Numbered from the stretch's first letter, positions 8,614 through 16,291 are shown. The stretch is DNA of 18,935 nucleotides from Labilibaculum sp. (GCA_016743925.1 JADGFH010000031.1:1-18935); one strand, 5' to 3'. Notes: generated by a model not told the origin, from the sequence alone. Program-made: numbers and translations.

Positions 8614-9606
8614 TTACATCACGAAGTTTCTGAATTGTTTCATGAATTGCACTCTTTCGAATGCCGCAGGATCGTTTGATTTATTTTGGCTCATTTTGCC
8701 CTTAAATTCTCGAAGACTTTTGAATCCTTGCTTTTCCATCCACGAGAAAATTTCTTTGTTTAGGATGTCGATATACTCTGGACCATTTTTATACAAAACA
8801 GAAGCCAATTGAACCGCATCAGCACCAGCAAGTAGGTGTTTAATAATACTCTCCGATGTGTGAATTCCGGTTGTGCCGGCAATTGAACATTTCACACGTT
8901 CCGACATAATTCCTGTCCATCGCAAAGAGTTTTTGTAATCGTCAGAACTTGATAAAACTTGTCCGCTTGTTACAGTCAAATTATTAATGTCAAAATCAGG
9001 ACTATAAAAGCGATTAAACATTACTACACCATCAACATCCATTTCATCTAATCGACTAATCAAATTAGATAGATTTGAATGATATGGGCTTATTTTTAAT
9101 GCAACAGGAATGGCAACTTGTTCTTTAACCGTTTTTAAAACATCGTAATAGATTTGCTCATTCTCATCACCTGTTCTGTTCATATCAGTTGGTAATACAA
9201 ACAAGTTAATCTCAATAGCATCAGCTCCAGCTTTCTCAATTTCGCGAGCAAAATAAGTCCATTTTTGAGCACTAACACAGTTTATGCTGGCTATGATAGG
9301 AATAGAAACAGCAGCTTTTGCTTCCTGAATTAAGCGTAAATATTTTCGTACCGTATCTTCTTTAGGATCTTCATCCATATAATCGAAAGTCTCTGGATAT
9401 ACATACGGACGGCTGGTCATGGCTAGCATTTGCTCATCCATTTCCATAATAATTTCTTCTTCGAATAGAGATTTTAATACGATGGCACCAGCTCCATGTA
9501 CTTCTAACTCAATTAATTTCTCAATTGTATCGGTAAGTCCAGAACTTGCAGCAATAATCGGACTACTTAAGTCCAACCCAAGATAATTGGTCGTTAAATT
9601 TGGCAT
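8614..9606 (-). CDS. Dihydroorotate dehydrogenase-like flavoprotein
   Basis: This 330-residue TIM-barrel protein resembles class 1 dihydroorotate dehydrogenase (PyrD). It opens NYLGLDLSSPIIAASSGLT and ends with the FMN-phosphate-binding loop AGTTGIHTSESIIKHLLAGADAVQLAS. Where class 1A enzymes have a conserved NLSCPN motif with the catalytic cysteine, this protein reads EINLFVLPTD (residues about 132-141), so the Cys base is absent. It belongs to the DHOD-like group often annotated as a second PyrD copy in Bacteroidota. Whether it turns over dihydroorotate is doubtful, and its electron acceptor and substrate are unknown. A strong -33/-7 promoter lies 41 bp upstream and a terminator follows, so it is probably monocistronic. 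It is not evidence for pyrimidine genes nearby; none are seen. Confidence 0.85.
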   Translation of the reverse strand: MPNLTTNYLGLDLSSPIIAASSGLTDTIEKLIELEVHGAGAIVLKSLFEEEIIMEMDEQMLAMTSRPYVYPETFDYMDEDPKEDTVRKYLRLIQEAKAAVSIPIIASINCVSAQKWTYFAREIEKAGADAIEINLFVLPTDMNRTGDENEQIYYDVLKTVKEQVAIPVALKISPYHSNLSNLISRLDEMDVDGVVMFNRFYSPDFDINNLTVTSGQVLSSSDDYKNSLRWTGIMSERVKCSIAGTTGIHTSESIIKHLLAGADAVQLASVLYKNGPEYIDILNKEIFSWMEKQGFKSLREFKGKMSQNKSNDPAAFERVQFMKQFRNFVM

Positions 9607-9646
9607 GATTGGCTATGTTTGGTTATGTTTTTTTGTTATTTATTAT

Positions 9647-9678
9647 CAAATGTAGTTTTGTGACTAGATTATTACAAA
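9647..9678 (-). promoter_or_regulatory. Promoter of the DHOD-like gene
   Basis: On the minus strand TTTG (9675-9678), 20 bp, then TACATTTG (9647-9654) match the Bacteroidota TTTG / TAnnTTTG promoter. The start codon at 9606 is 41 bp downstream. Confidence 0.7.
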
Positions 9679-9906
9679 TCAATAATCTTTATGCTAATAT
9701 AGAGAATCCTGATGTGAATAGCCTTGCCTTTTTTGAATGATCTTGAGCAGTTAGATACTTATTGCGATATTTATCAGTCTTAATTTTTGATGGAATTGGA
9801 CAGTGAATTCGATTGATAATAAAATGAAGCTCAGGACCTCCCGTATTTAAAGACTTTTGCCTTGGATTAAGAGCGTAAAATTTTTTCAAAAAAATGTAGA
9901 TTTTGT
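9679..9906. other. Intergenic stretch between the DHOD-like and tRNA-Leu promoters
   Basis: About 230 bp separate the two divergent promoters. A minus-strand open frame of 79 codons spans 9689-9928, but it runs into the tRNA promoter and has no recognisable domain, so I do not annotate it. I see no hairpin with a T-run and no repeat. Confidence 0.4.
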
Positions 9907-9937
9907 TTTGTGAGAATGAAACAAACATCTATATTTG
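9907..9937 (+). promoter_or_regulatory. Promoter of tRNA-Leu(CAA)
   Basis: TTTG (9907-9910), 19 bp, then TATATTTG (9930-9937) is a full match to the Bacteroidota -33/-7 promoter. Transcription would begin near 9944, about 12 nt before the tRNA. Confidence 0.8.
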
Positions 9938-9956
9938 CATCGCATTCAAAAGCAAT

Positions 9957-10038
9957 GCCCAGGTGGCGGAATTGGTAGACGCGCTGGTCTCAAACACCAG
10001 TGGGGCAACCCGTGCCGGTTCGATCCCGGCCCTGGGTA
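9957..10038 (+). tRNA. tRNA-Leu, anticodon CAA
   Basis: The 82-nt sequence folds as a class II tRNA. The acceptor stem is GCCCAGG with CCTGGGT (first pair G-T, as in other tRNA-Leu). The D-arm region holds GGCGGAATTGGTAGAC. The anticodon stem is CTGGT/ACCAG with loop CTCAAAC, placing anticodon CAA at 9991-9993, so it reads UUG. A long variable arm (TGGGGCAACCCGT) and a TTCGATC T-loop follow. The discriminator base is A (10038). The genome continues CA, so the CCA tail is not encoded and must be added after transcription. Confidence 0.97.
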
Positions 10039-10040
10039 CA

Positions 10041-10083
10041 AAAACCCTCGTAAACAGCAATGTTTACGAGGGTTTTATTTTTT
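10041..10083 (+). terminator. Intrinsic terminator of tRNA-Leu
   Basis: A perfect 16-bp stem (10041-10056 with 10061-10076, sequence AAAACCCTCGTAAACA and its complement) closes on a GCAA tetraloop. It is followed by ATTTTTT and begins 3 bp after the tRNA. Confidence 0.95.
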
Positions 10084-10637
10084 AGGGGAACGAATGGGGG
10101 AACGTTTGAAAGTATTAAAATTTCAGTATCAAATTACTAAATAAGCTCAAAAGTGAACTTTTTGATTCTTTCTAAGAATCCATTTAAGGCGATTTGTAAC
10201 TCTTTAACGGGATAACGCATTATAGCTAATGCAATCATTCAAAGCTTGCAAAGAACTATGCAGCTCTTTGTTTCTATAATTAAAGCAATAAATCTTCTCA
10301 GAAACATTTTGACCTAATAGACGAATCCTCGCAAGAAAAACGAACGAGGATTTAAGATGTACTCCCAACAGGACTAAATTTAATTACATACTGTAAGGCA
10401 AACATTTTTGATATGTGTTTAAGAGTTAATATATCGATTAAGACCATAATGGGGTATACTTCTCACTCTTCATCTAAGATGCTTTATAGGACATGCTAGT
10501 AAATATGGTATTGGAATTGAGAAGGGGTATATCAACATGTTATAATATTCTGAAAATGTAAATTATTATAAAAGGGGGAAAATTCGAGTTGTGTTTGGAT
10601 GCCAATTATTATTAGTTCTAATCCTGGCTGGTTTACG
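10084..10637. other. Gene-poor stretch downstream of tRNA-Leu
   Basis: About 550 bp hold no convincing gene. Short hairpins are seen at 10164-10180 (GATTCTT-TCT-AAGAATC) and 10324-10352 (AATCCTCG / CGAGGATT, 13-nt loop), neither followed by a T-run. On the minus strand 10204-10383 is open for 59 codons, without an ATG, and reads like a natural protein (for example IRLLGQNVSEKIYCFNY). It could be the remains of a decayed gene. I see no integrase and no repeat of the tRNA 3' end. Confidence 0.4.
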
Positions 10638-10675
10638 AAAAAAGAAAACCCTGTTTCACTATGAAACAGGGTTTT
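10638..10675 (-). terminator. Intrinsic terminator of the LRR lipoprotein gene
   Basis: A perfect 14-bp stem (10645-10658 with 10662-10675; AAAACCCTGTTTCA and its complement) with a 3-nt loop is followed on the minus strand by CTTTTTT. It lies 66 bp beyond the stop codon. T-runs on both sides may let it work in either direction. Confidence 0.85.
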
Positions 10676-10740
10676 GTTGTACTTCCTGGGCCCTTTCTTC
10701 TCTTTTAAAACTCCAATAAAGGAGTTTGTTTTAAAATTTA

Positions 10741-11820
10741 TTAATTTCCACAATCTACCGAGAAGATTTCATCAAATCCATCTACCTTCCAATTTGTATA
10801 GCTCAATGCGTCTGTAACATTATCTACTTGAATACATTTCAATTCAGGATTTGTTCGAGCACTCATAAAAGTTATGGCTGAATTATTTCCATTTTTTAGA
10901 TTTAAACTTGTTAGTTGGTTTGAATAACAGGATAGTGTATTTAAAAGCGTGTTATTTGAAACATCTAAACTTTTTAGCTGATTGTTGTAACAGATTAGTG
11001 TAATTAAAGCTTCATTATCTGAAACATCTAAACTAGTGAGATTGTTTTTAGAGCAATTTATTTTTTCCAATGCAATGCAGTTTGATACGTTTAGATTTAC
11101 TAGTTTGTTGGCGTTACATTTTAGTTCTTTTATTGCTGTGTTGGATACATTTAAGCTTGTTAATTGATTGATTTGACAATATAAAGTAACTAATGCAGTA
11201 TTGTTTGACATATCGAGTTTTGTAAGCTGATTGGAAGCACAGGATAAGTATTCTAGAGCAATGAAATCTTCAATGCCTGTCAAGTCTTTAATGTTCCTTT
11301 TGTTGATTCCGATTTGTTTAATTACACTAATGTTAGCTGTTACAACATAGTCATCAAGAACATCATCATAATTTTGTTCGATTAAGTATTTTTCAAAGTT
11401 GTCATCAGGAATATAAGTTCTACAACCTTCATCAATTTCACCATTGCAATTGTTGTCTATACCATCTTCACAAATTTCTTCAGCTCCTGGATGAATCGTT
11501 GCGTCATTGTCGTTACAATCTATGCCTTCATCATTTAATATACCACACTCGTTAAATGCTGCATAGCCATCGCCATCTTGATCAATTATTACATCGCCAT
11601 GTTTTAAGTGTGCTTTTACTGCATTGGGACTAACGCTAATGGAGTGCCAGGTTCCGTTTCCTTTACGATGGCAAATAGTAATTTTATCTTTTTTAGATTT
11701 AATATTGTTTTCTGAAATTTCTTCAGAAGGAACTTCTTCAGAGATAGTAAGCATGTTTTCATTATCACATGCTGAGTATATGAATAATGCAATAATAATT
11801 AAATAGAGATGATTTTTCAT
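10741..11820 (-). CDS. Surface lipoprotein with MopE-type metal-binding motif and leucine-rich repeats
   Basis: The 359-residue protein begins with a lipoprotein signal (MKNHLYLIIIALFIYSAC, Cys18). The next residues (DNEN) are acidic, as in lipoproteins exported to the cell surface in Bacteroidota. Residues about 47-76 match a motif common in secreted proteins (ITICHRKGNGTWHSISVSPN). Residues about 77-133 carry a MopE-type putative metal-binding motif (DQDGDGYAA; DCNDNDATIHPGAEEICEDG; IDNNCNGEIDEGC), rich in Asp and Cys. Residues about 136-359 hold about six leucine-rich repeats with a period near 21 residues (LxxLxCxxNxLxxLDVSxN). There is no T9SS sorting domain, so the lipid anchor, not T9SS, should place it. 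It probably binds protein or carbohydrate outside the cell (inferred). A terminator follows; no clear promoter is seen upstream. Confidence 0.85.
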   Translation of the reverse strand: MKNHLYLIIIALFIYSACDNENMLTISEEVPSEEISENNIKSKKDKITICHRKGNGTWHSISVSPNAVKAHLKHGDVIIDQDGDGYAAFNECGILNDEGIDCNDNDATIHPGAEEICEDGIDNNCNGEIDEGCRTYIPDDNFEKYLIEQNYDDVLDDYVVTANISVIKQIGINKRNIKDLTGIEDFIALEYLSCASNQLTKLDMSNNTALVTLYCQINQLTSLNVSNTAIKELKCNANKLVNLNVSNCIALEKINCSKNNLTSLDVSDNEALITLICYNNQLKSLDVSNNTLLNTLSCYSNQLTSLNLKNGNNSAITFMSARTNPELKCIQVDNVTDALSYTNWKVDGFDEIFSVDCGN

Positions 11821-12437
11821 AATAGTTTGAGTTTGGATGTAAATAATTGTTGTTGGAATAAAGATCTGTTACAGAGTCACATGTTGAATCAATAATTTGA
11901 ATCTACAATGATTTCCATCGTTCATTATGAACTGTAGCTTTCAAATATGATTACGTAAATGTTATTTTAGATCACAAGCCTATTCGATTTTAAGTAAACC
12001 AGATGGGGAGTGATAGAGGAATAAGAAGTATAATTGGGAATGCAAATAAAATTACAATTAAAACTTCACAATATCAAGTGTAGTAGTTAGTTATGTCGGA
12101 AAGTGTGATCTTGTATTTTTAAATAAAGTGGATATTTAATGTATTAATTGTGTTGTGGAGATTGTTTTAATAACAAATGAATGTTATTTGTTTTTTTTTG
12201 AATTTATCCTTTTTATCAGAGAAATAGGATTGTTTAAAGTAGAATACATAACAGTAGAACAATTGTAAGGGGTTCTTAAAGGTATTTATTCCATTTTGAT
12301 CTAGATTGCCTATCCGTTTAGAGGGACATAAAAATGCCAATGGTTCCTGTAATTCAGTGGCACGATCAACAATCAGTTTCACCCGTAGAAGCATATCGTT
12401 ATTTTTTCATCTTGAATAAATCAGAAGTACTAAGGAT
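11821..12437. other. Gene-poor stretch upstream of the LRR lipoprotein gene
   Basis: About 600 bp hold no supported gene or terminator. A TCTG-TTA-CAGA dyad near 11867-11877 could be an operator for the LRR gene, but is short. A 75-codon minus-strand frame at 12167-12394 ends in a low-complexity Phe/Lys-rich tail and has no recognised domain, so I treat it as doubtful. Confidence 0.35.
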
Positions 12438-12493
12438 CATTTTTGCATACTAGTTTTTATCATAGATGAATTTAATCTGTATGCATCTTTTTT
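12438..12493 (+). other. Weak small-RNA-like element sharing TTTTTATCATAGAT
   Basis: CATTTTTG (12438-12445) is one base from the TAnnTTTG -7 element. It is followed by TTTTTATCATAGATGAA, close to the core TTTTTCATAGATTAA of the two cassettes at 16216-16492. A hairpin (AGATGAAT at 12464-12471 with ATGCATCT at 12481-12488, one mismatch) ends in a run of six T. It may be a degenerate third copy, but the upstream TTAAC pair is missing. Confidence 0.2.
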
Positions 12494-12515
12494 AAATTAA
12501 ACATCTATTTTTTAT

Positions 12516-12724
12516 CTCTTCCTGTGGCGATTACAAGTTTTCTAGTAGGCTAAATCGTTCTCCTGTTGCTTTGTATTGCTGTCCTGTATCAATTTCTTCT
12601 TGTCCTGTGCAACAGGGAGGCTTTTGAGGCTACAGGAGAGCAAAAAAACCTACTAGGATTGCAATTTTAGTAACAGGATAAGGTATAAGTTAACTCGGAT
12701 TAGCTAAAAAACTAACAGGAAGAG
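12516..12724. repeat. Phased array of TCCTGT/ACAGGA motifs, inverted around the centre
   Basis: CCTGT begins at 12521, 12562, 12583 and 12604; ACAGG begins at 12612, 12632, 12673 and 12715. Within each arm the spacings are about 20-21 or 41-42 bp, two or four helical turns, and the gaps in the left arm (12542, CTAGT) and right arm (12652, ACTAGG; 12694, TCGG) hold weaker versions. The outer ends CTCTTCCTGT (12516-12525) and ACAGGAAGAG (12715-12724) are perfect inverted repeats. Another fold centred near 12599 pairs CTAGTAGG with CCTACTAG and GTTCTCCTGT with ACAGGAGAGC (one G-T). I do not recognise the element. It could be a set of binding sites for a cooperative protein, iteron-like sites or a structured RNA. 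Confidence 0.75.
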
Positions 12725-12952
12725 TAATGGCGTAGTTATTCGTTTTGTGAATACGATGGCGAATTTAGATCCAGAGAGCTTTGCTTCACTCGCTAAAAAA
12801 ATAGTCCCGTCGTCCCTGAGTCAATTCCAGAGCCTGTAGAATTTCAAAATAATTTCGAATGATTTTTAATGCTTAATTGGCAGCTCATTAATATAATTTA
12901 GCAATTATTTTATAGCTTTACGGATGCAGAACGGTACATACCAGTATGGTCT

Positions 12953-12960
12953 TAGTTTTG
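12953..12960 (+). promoter_or_regulatory. Bacteroidota -7 element upstream of the beta-galactosidase
   Basis: TAGTTTTG is an exact TAnnTTTG match, 25 bp before the start codon. No TTTG -33 element lies at the normal distance, so another activator may be needed. Confidence 0.4.
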
Positions 12961-12985
12961 TAGAATAATCCTTAAATATTAAATT

Positions 12986-15900
12986 ATGCGCAAGAGTTTC
13001 CTTTTAGTTCTTATCTGTTTTTTATCTTTATTGTCTGCAGTAGGGCAGTCCTTTACCGAATGGCACGATCCGGCTGTTAATTCCATTAATCGCGCGGATA
13101 TGCACGCATCTTATTTTGCATACGAAAATTATGATTTGGCCAAGGCCAAGGTGAAAAGTAATTCTACAAATTACAAGTTATTAAATGGATTATGGAATTT
13201 TAGTTTTGCGCAAGATGCCAACTTACGGCCCAAGACCTTTTTTGATTTAGACTATGACGATTCACTTTGGGATAAGCTGATTGTTCCAGGTATATGGGAG
13301 GTTAATGGTTATGGCGATCCGGTTTATGTAAATTCACGTTTTGCCTGGGATTATATAATGAAACCAGAACCGCCAAAAGTTCCTGTTAAGGATAATTATG
13401 TAGGATCATACCGTCGTGTAGTTGATGTTCCTGCCAATTGGGATGGTAAAGATGTTTTTCTAAATCTGGGTGCTGTATCATCGTGTGTCTATTTATGGGT
13501 AAATGGTGAATTTGTTGGTTACAGCGAGGATAGAAAGCTGGAGCCAGAATTTAATATTACACCTTTTCTAAAAAAAGGGAAGAACCTTATAGCTTATCAA
13601 ATTTTTAGATGGTGCGATGGAACCTTTGTAGAATTGCAAGATTTTTGGAGGTTGGCCGGAACTTCCAGAGATATTTACATGTATGCTCGTGAACCTTTTC
13701 ATATCAAAGACTATAGAGTTGTTGCTAGTTTGGATAAAAAACTCCAAAATGGAGAGTTGAATATCTCAGTTGATTTGTGTGAAACAACGAAACAAATTCA
13801 AAGTGGTTCATCCGTTAGTTTTGAACTAAAAAATAATAAGGAAAAAACAATTTGGTCTCGTAAGGCAATACTAACATCAGATAATAAAGTTAGTGCATCT
13901 GGAATATTGAAAAATGTGGAGCAATGGAGTGCTGAAAAACCAAATTTGTATCAGCTGTATATTTCCCTGAAAGATAATACTGGTAAAGTTATAGAGGTAA
14001 TACCTCAGCGTGTAGGATTTAGAAAGGTGGAGATAAAAAATGGACAATTACTTGTTAATGGAAAACCGATCCTTATTAAAGGAGTTAATCGTCATGAGAT
14101 AGATCCAGACAAAGCATACTACGTGTCAAAAGAACGCATGGAGCAAGATGTTAGGATAATGAAGATGAACAATATTAATGCCGTTCGTACTTGTCACTAT
14201 CCATGCGACCCTTATTTTTATGAATTGTGTGACAAATACGGGCTTTACGTGGTTGATGAAGCAAATATTGAAGCTCATGGTTATGAGAAGATTGCTCAGA
14301 TGCCAGAATATACCGATACGCATTTGCAAAGAGTCACCAGAATGATTCAGCGTGATAAGAATACACCATCGGTAATTATTTGGTCCATGGGTAATGAGTC
14401 GGGTGATGGTATAAATTTTATTGCTGCATATAAAGCAATGAAGGAGCTTGACGCTACTCGACCTGTTCAGTATCAAAGGCCAGGAATGAAGAAGCATACC
14501 GATATCTATGTTCCTTTTTATGTAGGTTACGAGGGACTTAAAAAGTATGGAGAGAAAGGCGATCAGCGTATGCCTCTAATTCAGTGTGAGTATGCCCATG
14601 CAATGGGTAACTCTATGGGAGGATTTAAGGAATATTGGGATTTGTATCGTGAATATGATAATTTGCAGGGTGGCTTTATTTGGGATTTTGTGGATCAGGC
14701 TTTTCGTGACTATCGTAATGGTAATATGATATATACCTATGGTGGTGACTATGGACAGGGACTTCCATCTGATAATAATTTTAACAGTAACGGACTGGTA
14801 AATCCTGATCGTAAACCGAATCCTCATTTCGATGAGGTAGCAATGGTTCAACAATCTATATGGACTACTCTTGTTGCTCCTCTATCGGGTAAATTAAGTA
14901 TCTATAACGAGAACTTCTTTTCGTCCTTGAATAATGTATCCTTAGCTTGGAGAGTAGTTGAGGAAGGTGTCGCAATAAAAGAGGGAGTGTTTACTAATTT
15001 AAAGCTTAATCCTCAGGAAAAGGCAACTGTAAATCTTGCTTATTCATTGCTACCTTCTACTAAAGAGCGTTTTCTGGAAGTGTATTATAAAACTAAAAAT
15101 AAAGATGGAATGGTTCCTGCAGGGCATGTGGTTGCTCGTCAGCAATTTTCTTTATCACAATATAATTATCCCGATTTACAATTAGCAAATAATGTTGATG
15201 GACTTCGCTTTGAAGAAACTAAATATCTGATCTCATTAATGACTGATAATACTTCAATTGTGTTTGATAAACAGAATGGTTTTATTACAGACTACGTACA
15301 TAATGGAACACATCTTTTGAAAGATAGTGAAAAGGTGAAACCAAATTTTTGGAGAGCAGGAATTGATAATGACTATGGTGCTCGTTTGCAAAATAAATTA
15401 GCAAAATGGAGAGATCCAGAGATGAAGTTAACTAGTTTAAAGCATAGTATGCTTGATGGAAATGCATTTGTTATTGCCAATTATAATTTGTCTCAATTAG
15501 ATGCTAATTTGGAACTGACTTATGAGCTAAATGGTACTGGGAGTATGAAAATCACTCAAAAGCTAAGTGTTTCTGATGATAAGGATAAAAAACCAATGTT
15601 GCCACGATTTGGCTTTCAGTTTCCTTTTAACAAGTTGTTTGATCAGGTACAGTATTATGGACGTGGTCCTCTGGAGAATTATGCCGATAGAAAAACAAGT
15701 GCTTTTGTGAATAAGTATAATCAAAGCGTATCTCAGCAGTTTTACCCTTATATAAGACCTCAGGAGTGTGGAGCCAAGTCGGATATTCGCTGGTGGAAGC
15801 TAACAAATAAGAGCGGCTTGGGGGTTAAAATTTATTCGGCATTGCCCTTTAGTGCTTCAGCCCTGCATTATACAACTGCCGATTTGGATGATATGGAACG

Positions 15901-16075
15901 AAAAGAACAACGTCACTCTGGAGAGTTAGAGCAGCGAGATATTACTGTCCTATCTGTGGATCTAAAACAAATGGGATTGGGCTGTATCAATACATGGGGA
16001 GCTCTGCCAATGGAGAAATACCGCATGCCTTACGATAACTATGAATTTTCCTTTATTGTTGAGCCTATTGATTGA
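12986..16075 (+). CDS. lacZ: Secreted glycoside hydrolase family 2 beta-galactosidase
   Basis: The 1029-residue protein has a signal peptide (MRKSFLLVLICFLSLLSAVGQ, cut near residue 21), then the order of domains typical of LacZ: jelly-roll sugar-binding domain (about 60-240), immunoglobulin-like domain (about 240-345), TIM barrel (about 350-630), and the C-terminal beta-galactosidase small-chain domain (about 730-1025, with FWRAGIDNDYG near 788-798). The acid/base is Glu471 in IIWSMGNESGDG and the nucleophile Glu535 in PLIQCEYAHAMGNSMGG. GVNRHE near 366 is the usual barrel-start motif. The length fits periplasmic Bacteroidota LacZ. It should cleave terminal beta-galactosides in the periplasm. 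No SusC/SusD pair, regulator or second hydrolase adjoins it, so it is a stand-alone gene here; its natural sugar is not shown. Confidence 0.95.
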   Translation: MRKSFLLVLICFLSLLSAVGQSFTEWHDPAVNSINRADMHASYFAYENYDLAKAKVKSNSTNYKLLNGLWNFSFAQDANLRPKTFFDLDYDDSLWDKLIVPGIWEVNGYGDPVYVNSRFAWDYIMKPEPPKVPVKDNYVGSYRRVVDVPANWDGKDVFLNLGAVSSCVYLWVNGEFVGYSEDRKLEPEFNITPFLKKGKNLIAYQIFRWCDGTFVELQDFWRLAGTSRDIYMYAREPFHIKDYRVVASLDKKLQNGELNISVDLCETTKQIQSGSSVSFELKNNKEKTIWSRKAILTSDNKVSASGILKNVEQWSAEKPNLYQLYISLKDNTGKVIEVIPQRVGFRKVEIKNGQLLVNGKPILIKGVNRHEIDPDKAYYVSKERMEQDVRIMKMNNINAVRTCHYPCDPYFYELCDKYGLYVVDEANIEAHGYEKIAQMPEYTDTHLQRVTRMIQRDKNTPSVIIWSMGNESGDGINFIAAYKAMKELDATRPVQYQRPGMKKHTDIYVPFYVGYEGLKKYGEKGDQRMPLIQCEYAHAMGNSMGGFKEYWDLYREYDNLQGGFIWDFVDQAFRDYRNGNMIYTYGGDYGQGLPSDNNFNSNGLVNPDRKPNPHFDEVAMVQQSIWTTLVAPLSGKLSIYNENFFSSLNNVSLAWRVVEEGVAIKEGVFTNLKLNPQEKATVNLAYSLLPSTKERFLEVYYKTKNKDGMVPAGHVVARQQFSLSQYNYPDLQLANNVDGLRFEETKYLISLMTDNTSIVFDKQNGFITDYVHNGTHLLKDSEKVKPNFWRAGIDNDYGARLQNKLAKWRDPEMKLTSLKHSMLDGNAFVIANYNLSQLDANLELTYELNGTGSMKITQKLSVSDDKDKKPMLPRFGFQFPFNKLFDQVQYYGRGPLENYADRKTSAFVNKYNQSVSQQFYPYIRPQECGAKSDIRWWKLTNKSGLGVKIYSALPFSASALHYTTADLDDMERKEQRHSGELEQRDITVLSVDLKQMGLGCINTWGALPMEKYRMPYDNYEFSFIVEPID

Positions 16076-16118
16076 TATAAATATCTGTGGGTATACAAAG
16101 ATCAGTAAAGTTTGTGTT

Positions 16119-16158
16119 AGCAGTGGAAGTGTGAAGTCTGGCTTTTTATTTGTTTTTT
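16119..16158 (+). terminator. Possible terminator of the beta-galactosidase gene
   Basis: About 44 bp after the stop codon AGCAG (16119-16123) can pair with CTGGCT (16138-16143) with one bulged base. A T-rich run, TTTTTATTTGTTTTTTT, follows. The stem is short, so this is weak. Confidence 0.35.
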
Positions 16159-16166
16159 TACATTCT

Positions 16167-16211
16167 TTAACACTTGTTGCAATTTGTTAACTGCTTAATA
16201 CTATACCTTTA
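16167..16211 (+). promoter_or_regulatory. Promoter region of small-RNA-like cassette 1
   Basis: TTAAC (16167-16171), 15 bp, TTAAC (16187-16191), 12 bp, then TACCTTTA (16204-16211) followed by GAATA. TACCTTTA is one base from the TAnnTTTG -7 element. The same parts with the same spacings stand before cassette 2, so they are probably a shared control region. Confidence 0.55.
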
Positions 16212-16215
16212 GAAT

Positions 16216-16291
16216 ATAGATTTAGATTAGGTTTTTCATAGATTAAGATTAGATAAGTTGATGCCCGGCCGAACACCGGGCTTCTTTTTTT
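16216..16291 (+). ncRNA. Candidate small RNA, cassette 1
   Basis: About 75 nt run from just beyond the -7-like element to a terminator (16263-16291: GCCCGG, 7-nt loop, CCGGGC, then TTC and TTTTTTT). The body holds GGTTTTTCATAGATTAAGATTAG, shared with cassette 2, and GATGCCC at the hairpin. No open frame of useful length fits inside. I do not know a named family for it. It could instead only be a terminator with a leader. Confidence 0.5.

Noticed and set aside
9689..9928. 79-codon minus-strand open frame between the DHOD-like gene and tRNA-Leu
   Set aside because: Its start overlaps the consensus promoter of tRNA-Leu, it has no recognised domain, and no promoter or terminator fits it.
9957..10083. 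tRNA-Leu as an active integration site
   Set aside because: No integrase and no second copy of the tRNA 3' end are seen in the window.
9935..10144. Plus-strand open frames across tRNA-Leu
   Set aside because: They translate the tRNA and its terminator hairpin; chance frames.
10532..10753. 73-codon minus-strand open frame downstream of the LRR lipoprotein gene
   Set aside because: It contains the terminator hairpin and overlaps the end of the LRR lipoprotein gene.
12167..12394. 75-codon minus-strand open frame (begins LLRVKLIVDRATELQ)
   Set aside because: The first half looks somewhat protein-like, but the tail is low-complexity and there is no promoter, homology or neighbour to support it.
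12516..12724. Phased array read as a CRISPR or integron attC array
   Set aside because: The repeats are only 5-10 bp with 20-40 bp spacing, lie in opposite orientations in the two arms, and no cas or integrase gene is present.
14126..14497. Minus-strand open frames inside lacZ (also 14576-14854)
   Set aside because: They lie fully inside the well-supported beta-galactosidase coding region in the opposite direction; chance frames.
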